A stretch of 64,000 bases of DNA from Carnegiea gigantea. Its lineage: Eukaryota; Streptophyta; Magnoliopsida; Caryophyllales; Cactaceae. This document shows, piece by piece, positions 1 through 11,009 of the stretch; within the stretch, counting starts at the first letter, position 1, and each line of letters opens with the position of its first letter. The stretch lies in assembly GCA_029747015.1 (NCBI GenBank), contig JAKOGI010000057.1, forward strand, positions 634,501 through 698,500, read 5' to 3'. The notes beneath the pieces are model-generated. The model saw only the letters and a list, made by a program, of their open reading frames with translations. It was not told the origin of the DNA and did no database searches. The translations under genes were made by a program, and so were the position numbers.

Positions 1-224
1 TAAAATATTTGCATAATTCATGTAATTTGTGGAAAAAATTGTGCATCTGTAAATAAAAGTACAATTTTTTTAAAACTTAAGTAAAGAACACTCCTCCCAT
101 AATTATTTGTAGATTAAAAAATAAAAATTAATTTATGTAATTCATTAATTAATTATTATTTATGCAATAAGCTATTTGTGATAAGGTCCCATCGGTGCAG
201 TAGCAGCAGCAGTGGTGGTGGTGG

Positions 225-259
<35 letters not shown>

Positions 260-974
260 GATTATAGAAATCTTATATTATTGATTAATAATGTGTACTC
301 ATAATAAACAGGACAAGTTTGTATTTCTAATATTTCATATTAGAGATAGGAAGATATTTTTTTGTGCAAGGAATCCAAAGGGTTTATATTTTTAAATATT
401 ATAAATATATTTGGTAATACATATTTAATTTGAAAACAAGTATCTCTATATTCATGCCATGCTTAAAAAATCTTATTATTTTCTTATTACAGTAATTATT
501 TATAAAATACTACGATAAGTTATTTAACAATGACGCCATTATGTTCTAATGTTTTTTAATCAAATAATTAATAATTTATTAAGATGAAGCAGTTTTTAAG
601 GGATCAAAGTTATGAAAAAATATAAAATAAAAATGTCTAATGTATTGAAATATTTGGTAATTAATTTAGAAAATATTATTTAGCAATTATAATATCCTAA
701 GGATTATGTAATAATTTGAAAATTATGGTAGTCCAAAACATTACCAAATTTATTAGTTAAAAATTAATAGAATAAATAACTTGTAGTATTCAATATCAAT
801 TTTTGATGAAAAAATTACTTAGAAAATATTTAATGAAGATCATCATGGATGACTGTTTTCACCACGGTCACATTAATTTGTCTTTGTTAAACAATAACAA
901 TTATAGTCAAAAAATAATTAGCCATAGAACAGGCAAGTATTGGTTTGGAAATCATATGCTATTAGTTTGTGTTT
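1..974. other. AT-rich intergenic DNA
   Basis: I see no coding region, RNA gene or recognisable element here apart from the microsatellite at 197-262. The sequence is strongly AT-rich and all reading frames are short. Confidence 0.6.
197..262. repeat. Compound trinucleotide microsatellite
   Basis: A run of CAG/AGC units passes into GTG units and then into about eleven TAA units. This is a compound simple-sequence repeat of the kind that is length-polymorphic in plants. It is not part of an ORF. Confidence 0.9.
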
Positions 975-1437
975 TTTGGTAACGTATATCATACACCTAG
1001 AAGTGTGTGCTCCCTCTTGCCATGTATATATATTTTTTCAACATGTATTTGTCATATAGATAATTTTTAATATCTGACATTGACATAACTTTTGAGAGTT
1101 TATACTCCTAGGAGTATGATATAGGCTTTAGTGTTCTTTTGGGAAGAAAATCTTCCATATTTAATAGATGCTCTTATCTTTTTTTTTTTTAACACATAAT
1201 ATTGTTTCTATTTTCTTATTTACACAATTCAGGTGAGTAATAGCATATAAAGGAGCCGGGAACCAATCAATGATTCCTGGACCAAAGCCTATATCATACT
1301 ATTAGGAGTACATACTCTCACAAGCCACGTGAGATTCACATATTAAAAGTTGTCAATAAAATAAATACACACTGGAAAAATATATATATCGCAAGTGAGA
1401 GTACACGTATACTGCCAAGTGTATGATATACATTACC
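975..1437. mobile_element. Foldback (long inverted repeat) MITE
   Basis: Arms of about 150 bp at 975-1131 and 1288-1437 are imperfect reverse complements. The outer ends read GTAACGTATATCATAC and its complement GTATGATATACATTAC. The inner ends read AGTATGATATAGGCTTTA and AAGCCTATATCATACT. The spacer is about 155 bp with no ORF. Shorter relatives with the same terminal motif lie at 11074-11229 and 38268-38420. No clear target duplication is visible. Class assignment is by structure only. Confidence 0.6.
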
Positions 1438-2493
1438 TTCCTAGACTAATCTTGATTCTCTGGACCAATAGGTAGAGGCAGTTTACGATTGCATTGAATA
1501 GCTAGGATACCAGATTTCATTCATAGTATCCCATGCGAATCCTATTTAAGATAAGAATAAGACTTTGGTTCTATCCGAAGAAAATATTTTAGCAGACCTA
1601 AATTTTTGGTGTGAAAGCAATCGGGTTCCAGAGTTTGAATTTAATTACCACCCTCAAACCCAAATGCAAACTCCAACTGTGAAATATCTTGCATTAGGCA
1701 AGAAAAAATGACTTAAGATTTTTTTTTTTTTAAAACATGATAAGTGAGCCCATCTATTATTGCTCAAGGTATGCAAAACTCTGACTTCTCATCTATTATT
1801 CATGTTAACTTATGTTATTTTAAGTATTTAGGTCATGTGTTTGCTAAATTATTTTACCAATCAATTTTCAACATCTAAATATCTTCTTAAAACTTTTTTT
1901 TGGTCAATCGAAAACAGTTTCTCTGTGTGCAATCATGCGCGTAGGGGTAAGGCTGTAAGACTGTGTACATCTGGATCTTTTCATACCCCATAAAAGTAAA
2001 ACCCACATTAAAAATTATTATTGTTGTAAGTCGGCCTGTCCCTTGGGTACCTCCAGTAGGGTTTAATCATATCAAACAGACTTACGGTTGGGGCGAGAAT
2101 TGCACAGTCATCAGGTTAGGCCCAATGGAAAATCCTGTGTCATGATGCCCACAAAATGCCTCCAGGAATGCCACAACTTCTCCCAAAGAGATTGGAGCTA
2201 TTGGGATTTGAATCCTAATGGGAAGTGTAGAAACTCCTCTCCCACGCCATGAACTATGCTCTTGGCAAATGACTTGAGAATGTGTATACGATTATCATGC
2301 TTGAAGATGCTTCGAGAGCTTGTCTCAATTGCCATGAGCATCCTTCCTCTATGTGGAAGATCTAGGATCAAATTTTGATGTCTGCATTTCTTTTGGTGGT
2401 AGATACGACCAGATTCTTTTAGACCCGAGCAATCACAGCCATGTCTTACACCTGTCCTCCTCCTCTCAGTCCTTGGCATACTATCAGCCCACT
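1438..2493. other. Intergenic, unassigned
   Basis: A somewhat GC-richer stretch at about 2030-2480 has open frames of 60-93 codons on both strands. They show no family motif and no codon pattern I recognise. It may be an old transposon fragment, but nothing identifies it. Confidence 0.4.
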
Positions 2494-3021
2494 AGAGTTA
2501 GACAAATCTAACCCGACACGATTACATCCTGAAATTGATACGAAATTAAATTGGTTAAATTCAAGTCGAGATTTTCAACATGAAAAAATACATTTTTAAC
2601 CCATTTAGTTTAATGGATTAAACAGGTCATCCCATTTACCTGTTTATTAGTTACCCATTTACCCCTTTTTGATAAATAAGAACACAAAAATTAAAGATAA
2701 ATATGAAAGTGTGAACTGCGATGAATCTTGTGAACTGCGGATAGCAATTGCACAATGTGGTAAGTAAACTTCTTTTAATACTCTGTAATTACGAATTATT
2801 TAAACATTTTAATTGGATAAATGGATAATTAAGTGATTGTACTCTACTTATTTATCTTAAAAGGGTTCAATGGGTCAACCTGTTTAAAAATTAAAGGGGT
2901 GCATATCAAGGTTTTCTAACCGTTCAATAAATGAGTTAAGTTGAAGTTGATAAATTCTTAACCCACTTAAGTTCAACAGGTTGAACACAAACTCGACCCA
3001 TCTTGACCAATTTTCCACCTC
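2494..3021. mobile_element. hAT-like MITE, old
   Basis: The segment is rich in GGGTCAACC / GGTTGACC words and is bounded by TAGAG... on the left and ...CCACCTCTA on the right. These ends resemble the TAGGGGTGGGCAAT termini of the clearer hAT-like elements at 5012-5421 and 25256-25852. No matching target duplication is visible. Unit B contains only the right part (17261-17480), so the duplication breakpoint falls inside this element. Confidence 0.45.
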
Positions 3022-3388
3022 TATTAGATGGTGGATCTGCTAGTAATGGCATGTTAATTACTAATCCCCCCTAAAAAACGAAATAAGAATTAAATTATTA
3101 TCATATATTTCCCTCACAGTTATGATAAATCTTATTTTTAACCCTCTATTTTTGGCATTATTATTTAACTTACTCCCTTCCTATCTTAAAAATTGCTATC
3201 ATAGACATGAGAATTATTATTATTTACCCCCTCACCTGCAAATTTTTAATTGAAAAATGACGCCATATATATGATAACAATCTTTAAAATAAAAGGGATC
3301 AAATAGCTTTCTAAAAATAAAAAATAAAGATAAAAATTATCCAAATATCGAGGCATGTAGATAATAATTCTTAACTATATATAACGAT
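3022..3388 (+). other. 5' flank of P450 copy 1
   Basis: This noncoding AT-rich flank is conserved with 17482-17838 in unit B. A TATATATAA-like stretch at about 3376-3384 lies only a few bases before the ATG, too close to serve as a normal TATA box. I cannot place the transcription start. Confidence 0.5.
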
Positions 3389-4012
3389 ATGAACCATTCA
3401 GCTAGAAATCAGACCACACCAAGCAATAACGCAATCCCTCAAGTTATGTTGATGCTGCTCATCCTCATTGCATGTCTCTCTCTCCTCTTTCTCATTCTCC
3501 CAAACCTCAGAAAGCATGAAAAGTATAATCTTCCTCCAGGCCCCAAAGGCCTCCCCCTCATCGGAAACCTACACCAGTTCGACCCCTTCACCCCGCACCT
3601 ATACTTGTTCCAAGCTGGCCAAGATCTATGACCCGATCTTGTCCCTGAGATTTGCGCAAAGACCACTGGTGGTGATTCAATCAGCTGGTCTGGCAAAGGA
3701 AGTCCTGAAAACACAGGATGACAACTTCTGTACTAGGCCAAGCTTAGTTGGGCAGCAAAGACTATCTTACAATAGGATAGATGTCGGTTTTGCACCATAT
3801 AATGAGTGTTTCAGAGAGCTTAAGAAACTGTGTGTTGTTCATTTGTTTAGCTCCAAGAAGGTCCAGTATTTCTACCCCATTCGACGAGAAGAAGTCTCCA
3901 AAATGATCGAGAAGATCTCTTCTCTCTCTTCTGCTTCCGAAGTTGTAAACTTGAGCGAGTTGCTCATGGCTCTTACCAGCTCTATCACCTGTCGAGTTGC
4001 TTTTGGCAAGAG
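3389..4012 (+). CDS. P450 copy 1 exon 1 (anchor to C-helix region), frameshifted
   Basis: It starts at the ATG at 3389, which is conserved in copy 2. It encodes the membrane anchor, the proline-rich hinge and the region up to FGKR. Frame is lost at about 3608 by a single-base insertion and continues in the next frame to 4012. The donor GT at 4013 splits the Arg codon after its second base (phase 2). Confidence 0.75.
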
Positions 4013-4387
4013 GTGCCTTTTTCTTCAACAAAATGATAAATGATAAATGTCATTTTATACCTGTTCGCATAGCCGACAAATATATACTAACACTTAAACG
4101 TTGATAATTAATTATAATTATCAAACATTTGGTGATTTAAATGATTCCATTAATTTCAGTTAAAAGTGTCTTGCCATGAGACATATCATAACCCCCATCT
4201 TTAACTAGTGATTAAGCTTTGTGAGTTAGTTCAAATAGTCCGGTACGTGTTTCCCTTAAAGAAGATCTTGAGTCCGATCAAGTCTCGTAAATGGAGAATG
4301 ACATCAGTTAATGAATGGTCAAAGACGAAAGCAGAACTAATTAACTATATAGAGGTGATCCTCGGATTGATATCCTCATATTTGCAG
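4013..4387 (+). other. P450 copy 1 intron 1
   Basis: GT...TTTGCAG intron of 375 bp, conserved with 18456-18843 in copy 2. It joins FGKR to HEEEGVG in one frame. No element is recognised in it. Confidence 0.7.
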
Positions 4388-4706
4388 GCACGAGGAAGAA
4401 GGTGTTGGAAGGAGCAAATTTCACGACCTCCTAAATGAAGTTCAAGCCATGTTTGCAGCCTTCTTTTTCTCAGATTATTTTCCTTATGTAGGTTCTTGGA
4501 TCGATAAGTTAACTGGACTATCCTCCAGACTTGAGAGGATATTCAAAGAAATGGATGAATTTTACGATGAAATTATAAGTGATCATCTTGACCCAAACAA
4601 GCCTAAATATGAGCATGAGGATTTTGTGGATGTTCTTCTCCAACTCAAGAAGGAACATTGCTTCTCATTTAATCTTACGTTGGATCATATCAAAGCTGTA
4701 TTAATG
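4388..4706 (+). CDS. P450 copy 1 exon 2 (F/G to pre-I-helix region)
   Basis: An open 319-bp exon encoding HEEEGVGRSKFHDLLNEV..., then SWIDKLTGL, DEFYDEII, DHLDPNKPK and DVLLQLKKE, ending in LTLDHIKAVLM. These are standard landmarks for CYP71/CYP83 proteins between the F-helix and the I-helix. The acceptor is TTTGCAG at 4381-4387 and the donor GT is at 4707 (phase 0 as read). Confidence 0.8.
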
Positions 4707-5696
4707 GTAACTTCTTCAAATTTTTTTTATCGAATTAGACCATCTCATCCATGACCTTTTGTTTTTTAAAAGTAGAATAATCAATTTTAGAAACGAAAAA
4801 CATATGTATTTGTTTAGATGGGCAAATTTTACACGTGCACATAATTTGGTGGGATTGAACCTTGATCTTCTTTGTGAATCAAGCATCCCACCACTAGGAT
4901 ATACCCAAAAGGGCAAAGAGTATATGCATTATTGAATAGAGAAGGTTTATTAGACCTGACCTAATTATCAAAATATTCATGCAAGAGTGCTCTAAAATGC
5001 TATACTACGATTAGGGGTGGGCAATGGATCGTGTTGGGTCAGGTCAGGTCAGGTTCGACCCATTTATAAAATGGCATGGGTCAGGTCATGATAGGTCCAC
5101 TAATGATTCGGGCCGGATCGGGCCTTTTATATAAGTAAATGGGTCGGTTGGGTCAGCCCATGGGCGAACCGCTTTTGTCTCATTTTAAAATGAAATAAAT
5201 TTACACAAAAAACTTTATATAAGAATTATTGTATATAAAGCGTTAGTAATAAGTTTAGCTAATTCTGGCATTTAAATTAACATGATAAGTAGGTTCAAAA
5301 AGTAATGGGTCACTAAACGGGTCGTTAATGGGCCAACCCATTATTGACCGGATCCGTTATTGACTCGACCCTTTATTGTCACGTTTGATCCAATGGATGC
5401 CCGACCCATTGCCTACCTCTAACTACGATGTTCCAATATGCATCGGTTAATTATCTGCTACTATGAGAGTTATTTCCGTGAATCTTGTGGTCCGTTTTTG
5501 TAATCTGTGTATACTTCACATATAAATTCGGCTTTTTATAAAGAAACTTTTGCATGCTGCTGAAAATTTAAGGAATGATAAGATTTCAAGTCACGAAATT
5601 TTATTTGATATGCTAAACTTTTGAGGTATGAATTTTTTTTTCCTGCTATTAACAAAAATCAAAAACAAAGATAGAGTGACATTCCACTGTCTACAG
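4707..5696 (+). other. P450 copy 1 intron 2
   Basis: This intron sits at the position typical of A-type P450s, just before the I-helix. It runs from GTAACTTC to CTACAG. Most of its length comes from a hAT-like MITE at 5012-5421, also present in copy 2 and therefore older than the duplication. Confidence 0.75.
5012..5421. mobile_element. hAT-like MITE in P450 intron 2, unit A
   Basis: Terminal inverted repeats are TAGGGGTGGGCAATGG on the left and the complement of TAGAGGTAGGCAATGG on the right. An 8-bp target duplication ACTACGAT is at 5004-5011 and 5422-5429. The 410-bp interior is rich in GGGTCGGGTC words and noncoding. The 8-bp duplication and TAGGGGTGG ends are typical of hAT-derived MITEs. 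Confidence 0.8.
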
Positions 5697-6314
5697 AATA
5701 TAATTGTGGGAGGAACCGATTCAAGTGCAGCCATGGTAGTTTGGGCAATGACGGAGTTGATAAAAAATCCCAGTATGAGGAAGAAACTACAAGATGAGTT
5801 GAGATCTGTACTTAAACACAAGAGCTTTGTTGAAGAAACTGATGTTCCAAAACTCGAATTCTTCAAGGCAGTAGTTAAGGAAACTTTTCGATTACACCGT
5901 GCGGCGCCAATATTGGCTGCCCATGAAGCTCTTCAAAAATGCACTATACAAGGATATGATGTTTTGCCTGAAACCTCAGTTTTAATAAATGCATGGGCCA
6001 TTGGTAGAGATCCCCTATCTTGGAAGGAGCCTGAATCATTTATGCCTGAGAGATTTTTGGGGAATTCAATTAACTTTACAGGGCAAGATTTCGAGTTTAT
6101 TCCTTTCGGGGCAGGAAGAAGAATATGCCCTGGCATGCTTATGGGTATTGCCAGCTTAGAGCTTGCACTTACCAATTTGCTGCACACTTTTGACTGGAAA
6201 TTACCCACTGGTGTGAATGAGGAAGACATTGACTGTGAAGTAATTCCTGGAATCAATATGCATAAGAAGAATCCGCTTTGCCTGATGGCAACGAAAAGGA
6301 CTCATGAGACATAG
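5697..6314 (+). CDS. P450 copy 1 exon 3 (I-helix to heme loop)
   Basis: An open exon of 205 codons plus TAG. It reads NIIVGGTDSSAAMVVW (I-helix), KETFR, WAIGRDP, PERF, FIPFGAGRRICPGM (heme Cys loop) and ends HKKNPLCLMATKRTHET. All residues needed for heme binding are present. The splice acceptor is CTACAG at 5691-5696. Confidence 0.85.
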   Translation, partial: NIIVGGTDSSAAMVVWAMTELIKNPSMRKKLQDELRSVLKHKSFVEETDVPKLEFFKAVVKETFRLHRAAPILAAHEALQKCTIQGYDVLPETSVLINAWAIGRDPLSWKEPESFMPERFLGNSINFTGQDFEFIPFGAGRRICPGMLMGIASLELALTNLLHTFDWKLPTGVNEEDIDCEVIPGINMHKKNPLCLMATKRTHET

Positions 6315-6928
6315 TGGTCATATATTTAATTGCTGCATAGACAGCTCATGTGCTTTCATTTTCTTACCACTGCAGTCAGTAGGTTTAGAATGACCGTATG
6401 CACAAATTATGTCACCTTCATACTCTAAAGGTTGTACTATGTGGTCATCGAATGACCGTACCCACAAATAATTTGCGTACGACTTGTTTGAAGGGACTCA
6501 ATTATCGAAGTTATTTAACTTTGATTCGTAAGCTTCTTTCTTTTTTGCTTGGAAAATGCTTAATAATAGGAATATTTAAGTAACTTTTCTCATTAGGGTT
6601 CTATCAAAATAATCATCAACTAAAATAGTTGAAAAGGAAGAGGATGAACTTTGCAATGAAAGAACATGAAAAGAAATGCTATGCCCCATATGTGCCAATA
6701 TTTAAGTTGCTCTGTTAGCTTTCTGGTAGGTTTGATGAATCGTAACCCTTCAAACTTTGTGCATAAAAATCCTGATGTCTTGTATCATTGTATGATGTTA
6801 GCAATTTGTCACGGTGAGTGGATGCTACCTCGAACAACATGAATGATGATGCTGTCGTCGGCCCCAATTTGAACATTTTTATGTCCAGTTGCAGTTACCC
6901 CCTTGTAACCCATTCCCATTAAATTTTT
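6315..6928 (+). other. 3' flank of P450 copy 1
   Basis: Noncoding sequence conserved with 24177-24743 downstream of copy 2, including the expected 3' UTR. No other element is seen. Confidence 0.6.
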
Positions 6929-7356
6929 TTATATCAATTGAATCATAAATAAAGAGTCATGCACATAAGTTTAAATGAGGTTTCAACCCAAAACCAATTG
7001 ATAATATTTGAAGTTATTCATAAACTGATATACATGTTGAAACCCTTTAATTTTATCAATGCGGGACAAATTTCACTTTCACACTCGAACATGCCCTTCA
7101 CATGTGGGCTACTAACAAGTTCCAATATATGCACATAATTTTAATGAAACAGGGACGGTGAAAAATCAAGATCGAACCACCCCCTCTAATACTATTTATG
7201 TCAATTGGGTCAAAAATAAAGAGGCATGCATGTAAGTTCAAATAAGGTTCGAACCCAAAATCAATTGGCAATAAGTGGAGTAACCTACAAACTTATATGC
7301 ATACGAACCCTTTAATTTTATCAATGTGGAAGAAACCTTGTGTTCACACTTGAACA
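6929..7356 (-). mobile_element. TRIM (miniature LTR retrotransposon), unit A
   Basis: Two direct repeats of about 165 bp (6929-7091 and 7185-7356) share ATCAATTG...AAAGAG.CATGCA...CCCTTTAATTTTATCAATG and end in GAACA. Read on the minus strand, each starts TGTTC. Between them is about 90 bp with no ORF. The primer-site position is decayed here, but the unit B copy keeps TGGTATCAGAGG next to its 5' LTR. A CCCTTCAC tract after the left repeat gives a minus-strand polypurine tract. It was present before the segmental duplication. Confidence 0.7.
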
Positions 7357-9221
7357 ATCTGGCTTCAACAATAATAACATACCCGTTTCCAAGTTAAAGG
7401 CGCCCGCTGGAAAATGTCTACCCCTCTTTGATATGTCAATCTATGCGCAGCATCAATAGCTAAAACTGCACAATTAACAATCTGGCTTCAACAATAATAA
7501 TTGTTGTTTACTTCACCGTGGGATGAAACAATTTTAAGCCCTCAAATCTGGAAAAACTCCTTCATCATCATAGATTTAAGATATAAATAAGCAACTTATG
7601 ATGAAAATCCACAAAATAGGAAAAAGGCAATGGATAACAATAATTCAGAAAATAAACTTTTCTCAGTTTTAAATAAATTATATTAGATTACACATTTGTT
7701 TTAAATTTATTTTTGTAATTAATATTTCTAAAAAAATTATTTAATTTAATTACATTTATTTTTAATATTCTTACTGTTTGCCTTTTTTTTTTTAATAGTA
7801 CATGTAAATACCACTTTCAATTTTTCGGTTCGGTTATCGGTTGTCGGTTATCGGTTAACCGTTGATTTGAATTGTTAATTTTCAATTTTCACTTCTTTTT
7901 TAATCTAATTTAACTATTTATGGAACTAAATATTAATTTACACATTATTGTATCTTTAGTCTTATCATTTTATAATTATAAACTCTTCATTTGACTAATA
8001 TAAAATCAAGTAGTTTTTTTTAAAAAAAAATTAAAATTTTAGTTTCGGTTAACCGTGCAGTTACTGATTTTCAAATGGCCAAACCCAAAATAGAAACTGA
8101 AATCACAAAATTTTTTCGGTTCGATTAACCGAACCAATTTTTATGGAAAATTGATCCGATTAACGATTTTTCGATTCGATTTTACTTTTCAATTTCGGAT
8201 ATTTTTGATCACCTCTACTAGATTACGGTCAAGAGAGATGCACCCCCAAGGTACCAACTCAACTAAGAGTGGTTATAGACTTCCCACAATTTCCAAACAA
8301 AGAAAAATTCACGGATCACGAGACCTAAATCCTTAATACATATATTGTAACCTTGAGTAATTCCTAAGCTTTCACTCTGTTACGGACACTTTGATATTAA
8401 TCTATCCATCAATAATTGTACATCGAAGTTTTCACTCTGTTAAAACATATGCAATAGTGATCCATAATTTTGGATCACAAATGGCGGTCCACACCCTTAA
8501 CATCATCCCACAAGCCAATCTTTTTTCTCTTATCTACATTTTAGGGATCACCAACTTGAATCATCAAATAAAGTAATACTTTATGGACCCTATCACTAAA
8601 GATTATTTGGTTTTACACTTTTATGGGCTTAGTTGGCCAAAAAAAGAAAGAGAAAATGTGTGGGGGCGGATCACGGCCATGAGGTGGGCCATGGGGCAGG
8701 CGAAGTAAATCATTGATGGATGGTGTTTTTTGGACTGTGACCTAAATTTTTAGCCCATAAACCTTGTATTGCAGGTGCTCTTAAATACACTTGGATATAT
8801 TAATCCATTCATCAATAATTGTACATCTTCTACTCTCCTAGGCTAAAAACTATGTAAACAACCAACTTATAACTTAAAAACCACCCAAGAAAAGAGCGTA
8901 CCACCCACAAGCAGATTCATATTGGGCATAATAATGTTTATAGATGCCCTTAGCTGAAAAAAGAAAATCAAAGTTTTGGATAAAAATCCTTCAAAGTTCT
9001 AACATGAACACTCATAAAAATTAAATGATATTAATAAATTATACGAAATTCAAAAGTGGATACCATTATACAAACTTCTGAGTTTGCCACTAAACGACCT
9101 AGAAAACAACTATCAATGGAGCAACCAACTCCTACGTATCATAACAAAATAAACAATTAGCCTTCACCCTAGGACACTAGTAAGGGCAGATCTACGTGTG
9201 GTTTAGGGGGTTCATGGAGAA
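7357..9221. other. Intergenic, with CGGTT-rich repeat at about 7826-8215
   Basis: No gene. The part at 7826-8215 is full of CGGTTAACCG / CGGTTCGG words and ends near GATCACCTCTACTAG. It corresponds to the longer repeat at 35550-36150 in unit B and is an uncharacterised low-complexity repeat. Position 7591 is the empty site of the 9-kb block inserted in unit B. The rest aligns with 36150-37139 and has no recognisable feature. Confidence 0.6.
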
Positions 9222-11009
9222 CCCTAACCCAAAAAAAGTTACAATAAATGTTAAAGGGGTGAAAAATAGTATAAGTAGACACCCATAAAAAAGGCACAAA
9301 AACCTTGGACACCCCTTGCATCATGCTAACTAGCGGACCCAAGTACCACTACCAACAGCTTTTTTTTTTTGAGATGAAAACTATGGACTACAGCTGTAAC
9401 ATGCATTAAACTTAGATAAAAATAATAAAATTAAATTTATTTAGACTCTGTCCTCCTCTCAGAGTCTCATGCCACCAACAAAGCAAAAGCAAAACCCCAA
9501 ACTGAATTTTTTCTTATCCCGCCCCCCATGTTTGTCTCTTTCTTTCTCTCTATCACACTTTTTGTCTCTTTTGCAATTCTTTCAGCAGGAGACTTTAGAG
9601 GGAAGGTGGAAGGTAACATCTCCATTGTTGCAGTTGAAAGACTCAAAGTCGACTGTTGATCACCAAATTCCGTCCACAGAGTACCACCCACAACCACGAC
9701 CATGTTGGGAATGTCACACATGAGTAAAGTCCCACATCGGGAGTTTGAAGAGAACAACCATGGTATATAAGTCAAGTAGACTACTCCTCTTACGATCAAT
9801 TGATTTTAGGATGGAACCTCACTTGGACTTATTGTTATAGGCCTTGGCTGAAATGGGCTTCCTCCTTGGATCTCCCCAATAGTGGTATCAGAGCCAACGG
9901 TGCATTTGGCTGGCGAAAAAGGTGTGGCATGGTGGACCCATGGACGAGTTTGGTGAAGTGACACGCAGGTGCTGATCGAATGGGAACACGTACTGTGCTG
10001 CAGCGTGGCTGAATGGCGTGGATAAGCTCTTAGGTGGTATTATGAAAAAAAAACACTCAAACACATGGAATGCATGGTCAGTACTCCTGGAACAGAGTGA
10101 ATGGCATGAAGGCTCGGTGTAGAGCAATATGTGGACTCTGTGGAGTAGAGTGCGGGTGTGCTCCTGATGGTGGTTTGACACTATGGTGAAGACTTCCACT
10201 TAAGGAGGAGCTTGTTCGTTGATGTGGTCCGGAAGAGACTCATTTGTGAGGGGGAGATTGTTGGGAATGTCACACATGAGTGAAGAGTCCCACATTGGGA
10301 GTTGAAAGAGAAAGACCATGGTATATAAGTCAAGTGGATAACTCCTCCTATTGCCAATTAGTTTTAGGATAGAACCGCACTTGTATTTGTTACCATCGGC
10401 CTTGACTAAAGTAGACTCCCTCCTGGATCTCCCCAACAGACGATTGGCCACAATTTTGTCCCTTGAACAACTCTATTTCTTCCCATCTTTCCTGGCTCTA
10501 GATCCATTGTCCATTTTCCCCAGTAGCCTTCTCGTAACACTATATTACCCAAAAACAAAATGCATCATTATGCAAACAAATTGACGGTGACACATCAAAG
10601 AAATGAGATGAAAACGGGACCAGTTTGGTTAAATGTGGCTTTTCATTTATTTATTTATTTTCTTTTAAATAAAATAGCGTACAAGCAGTCTAATGAAAAT
10701 AAATTGAGCAATTTATTCATTTTGTTTTTTGTGCATATAGTGACGAACGTTAATCTAATTTAAATGCCTAATTCCGCTACTGGAGAGCAACAACTGGCAC
10801 CACCATTGACGAGAACAAGACTGAGTAGTTGTCGCTACTTGTCAGCTTGATTGCATGATGAAACCTAATCATGTTTGGCTGGATTGTTGACGACAATTGA
10901 GTCCTTTCAATTCATCAAGCGATAGAGAGCGGCATGTAGTAGGTTTTGTTATCTTTGTGAGTGATACGCGCTATAATTTATGAATATCACTGTCTGTATG
11001 AACGGTCAT
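9222..11009. repeat. Dispersed segment, copy A (interrupted by TRIM)
   Basis: This segment occurs three times: here, at 37140-38201 (unit B) and at 29696-30684 inside the 9-kb block. It begins near CCCTAA.CCAAAAAAA and ends at GAATATCACTG..CG. It holds CT-rich tracts and short open frames on both strands, none with a recognisable domain. Without the TRIM the copy is about 1.05 kb. Its nature (transposon, or old gene 5' region) is unknown. Confidence 0.6.
9703..10438 (+). mobile_element. TRIM element with intact LTRs, unit A only
   Basis: The LTRs at 9703-9881 and 10259-10438 (about 180 bp each) begin TGTTGGGAATGTCACACATG and end CTCCCCAA(C/T)A. Directly after the first is the primer site TGGTATCAGAGCC (9883-9895, tRNA-iMet type). 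Directly before the second is GTGAGGGGGAGAT (polypurine tract). The interior of about 375 bp has no retrotransposon ORF. Flanking target duplication GACCA / GACGA has one mismatch. Units B (37617) and the third segment copy keep the uninterrupted site CACGACCATTGGCC. Confidence 0.9.

Larger units (their letters stand above)
3389..6314 (+). pseudogene. Cytochrome P450, CYP83-like (CYP71 clan), copy 1, one frameshift
   Basis: This is an ER-anchored heme monooxygenase of the plant A-type P450 group. The three-exon model 3389-4012, 4388-4706 and 5697-6314 gives about 519 residues, normal for the family. The N-terminus has a hydrophobic anchor followed by the hinge PPGPKGLPLIGNLHQF. Exon 3 has the I-helix motif GGTDSS, the K-helix KETFR (ExxR), PERF and the heme loop FGAGRRICPG with its cysteine ligand. 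The only visible lesion is one extra T at about 3608-3609, seen by comparison with copy 2, which shifts frame after about 73 codons. Exon 1 is otherwise open. The I-helix has Ser where the family usually has Thr, and the K-helix is followed by HR instead of the usual HP. It is either a young pseudogene or a functional gene with an assembly error. CYP83 is the best guess from overall sequence; substrate is unknown. Confidence 0.8.

Noticed and set aside
2198..2479. 93-codon open frame on the minus strand
   Set aside because: No domain or start context, composition like the surrounding DNA, and an overlapping open frame on the other strand. Not supported as a gene.
9467..9799. Open frames of 84-110 codons on both strands at the start of the TRIM
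   Set aside because: They run across the TRIM insertion boundary and are not kept in the two other copies of the segment.
9882..9896. TGGTATCAGAGCC as part of a tRNA gene
   Set aside because: It is the primer binding site complementary to tRNA-iMet. No cloverleaf can be formed around this or the other primer sites.
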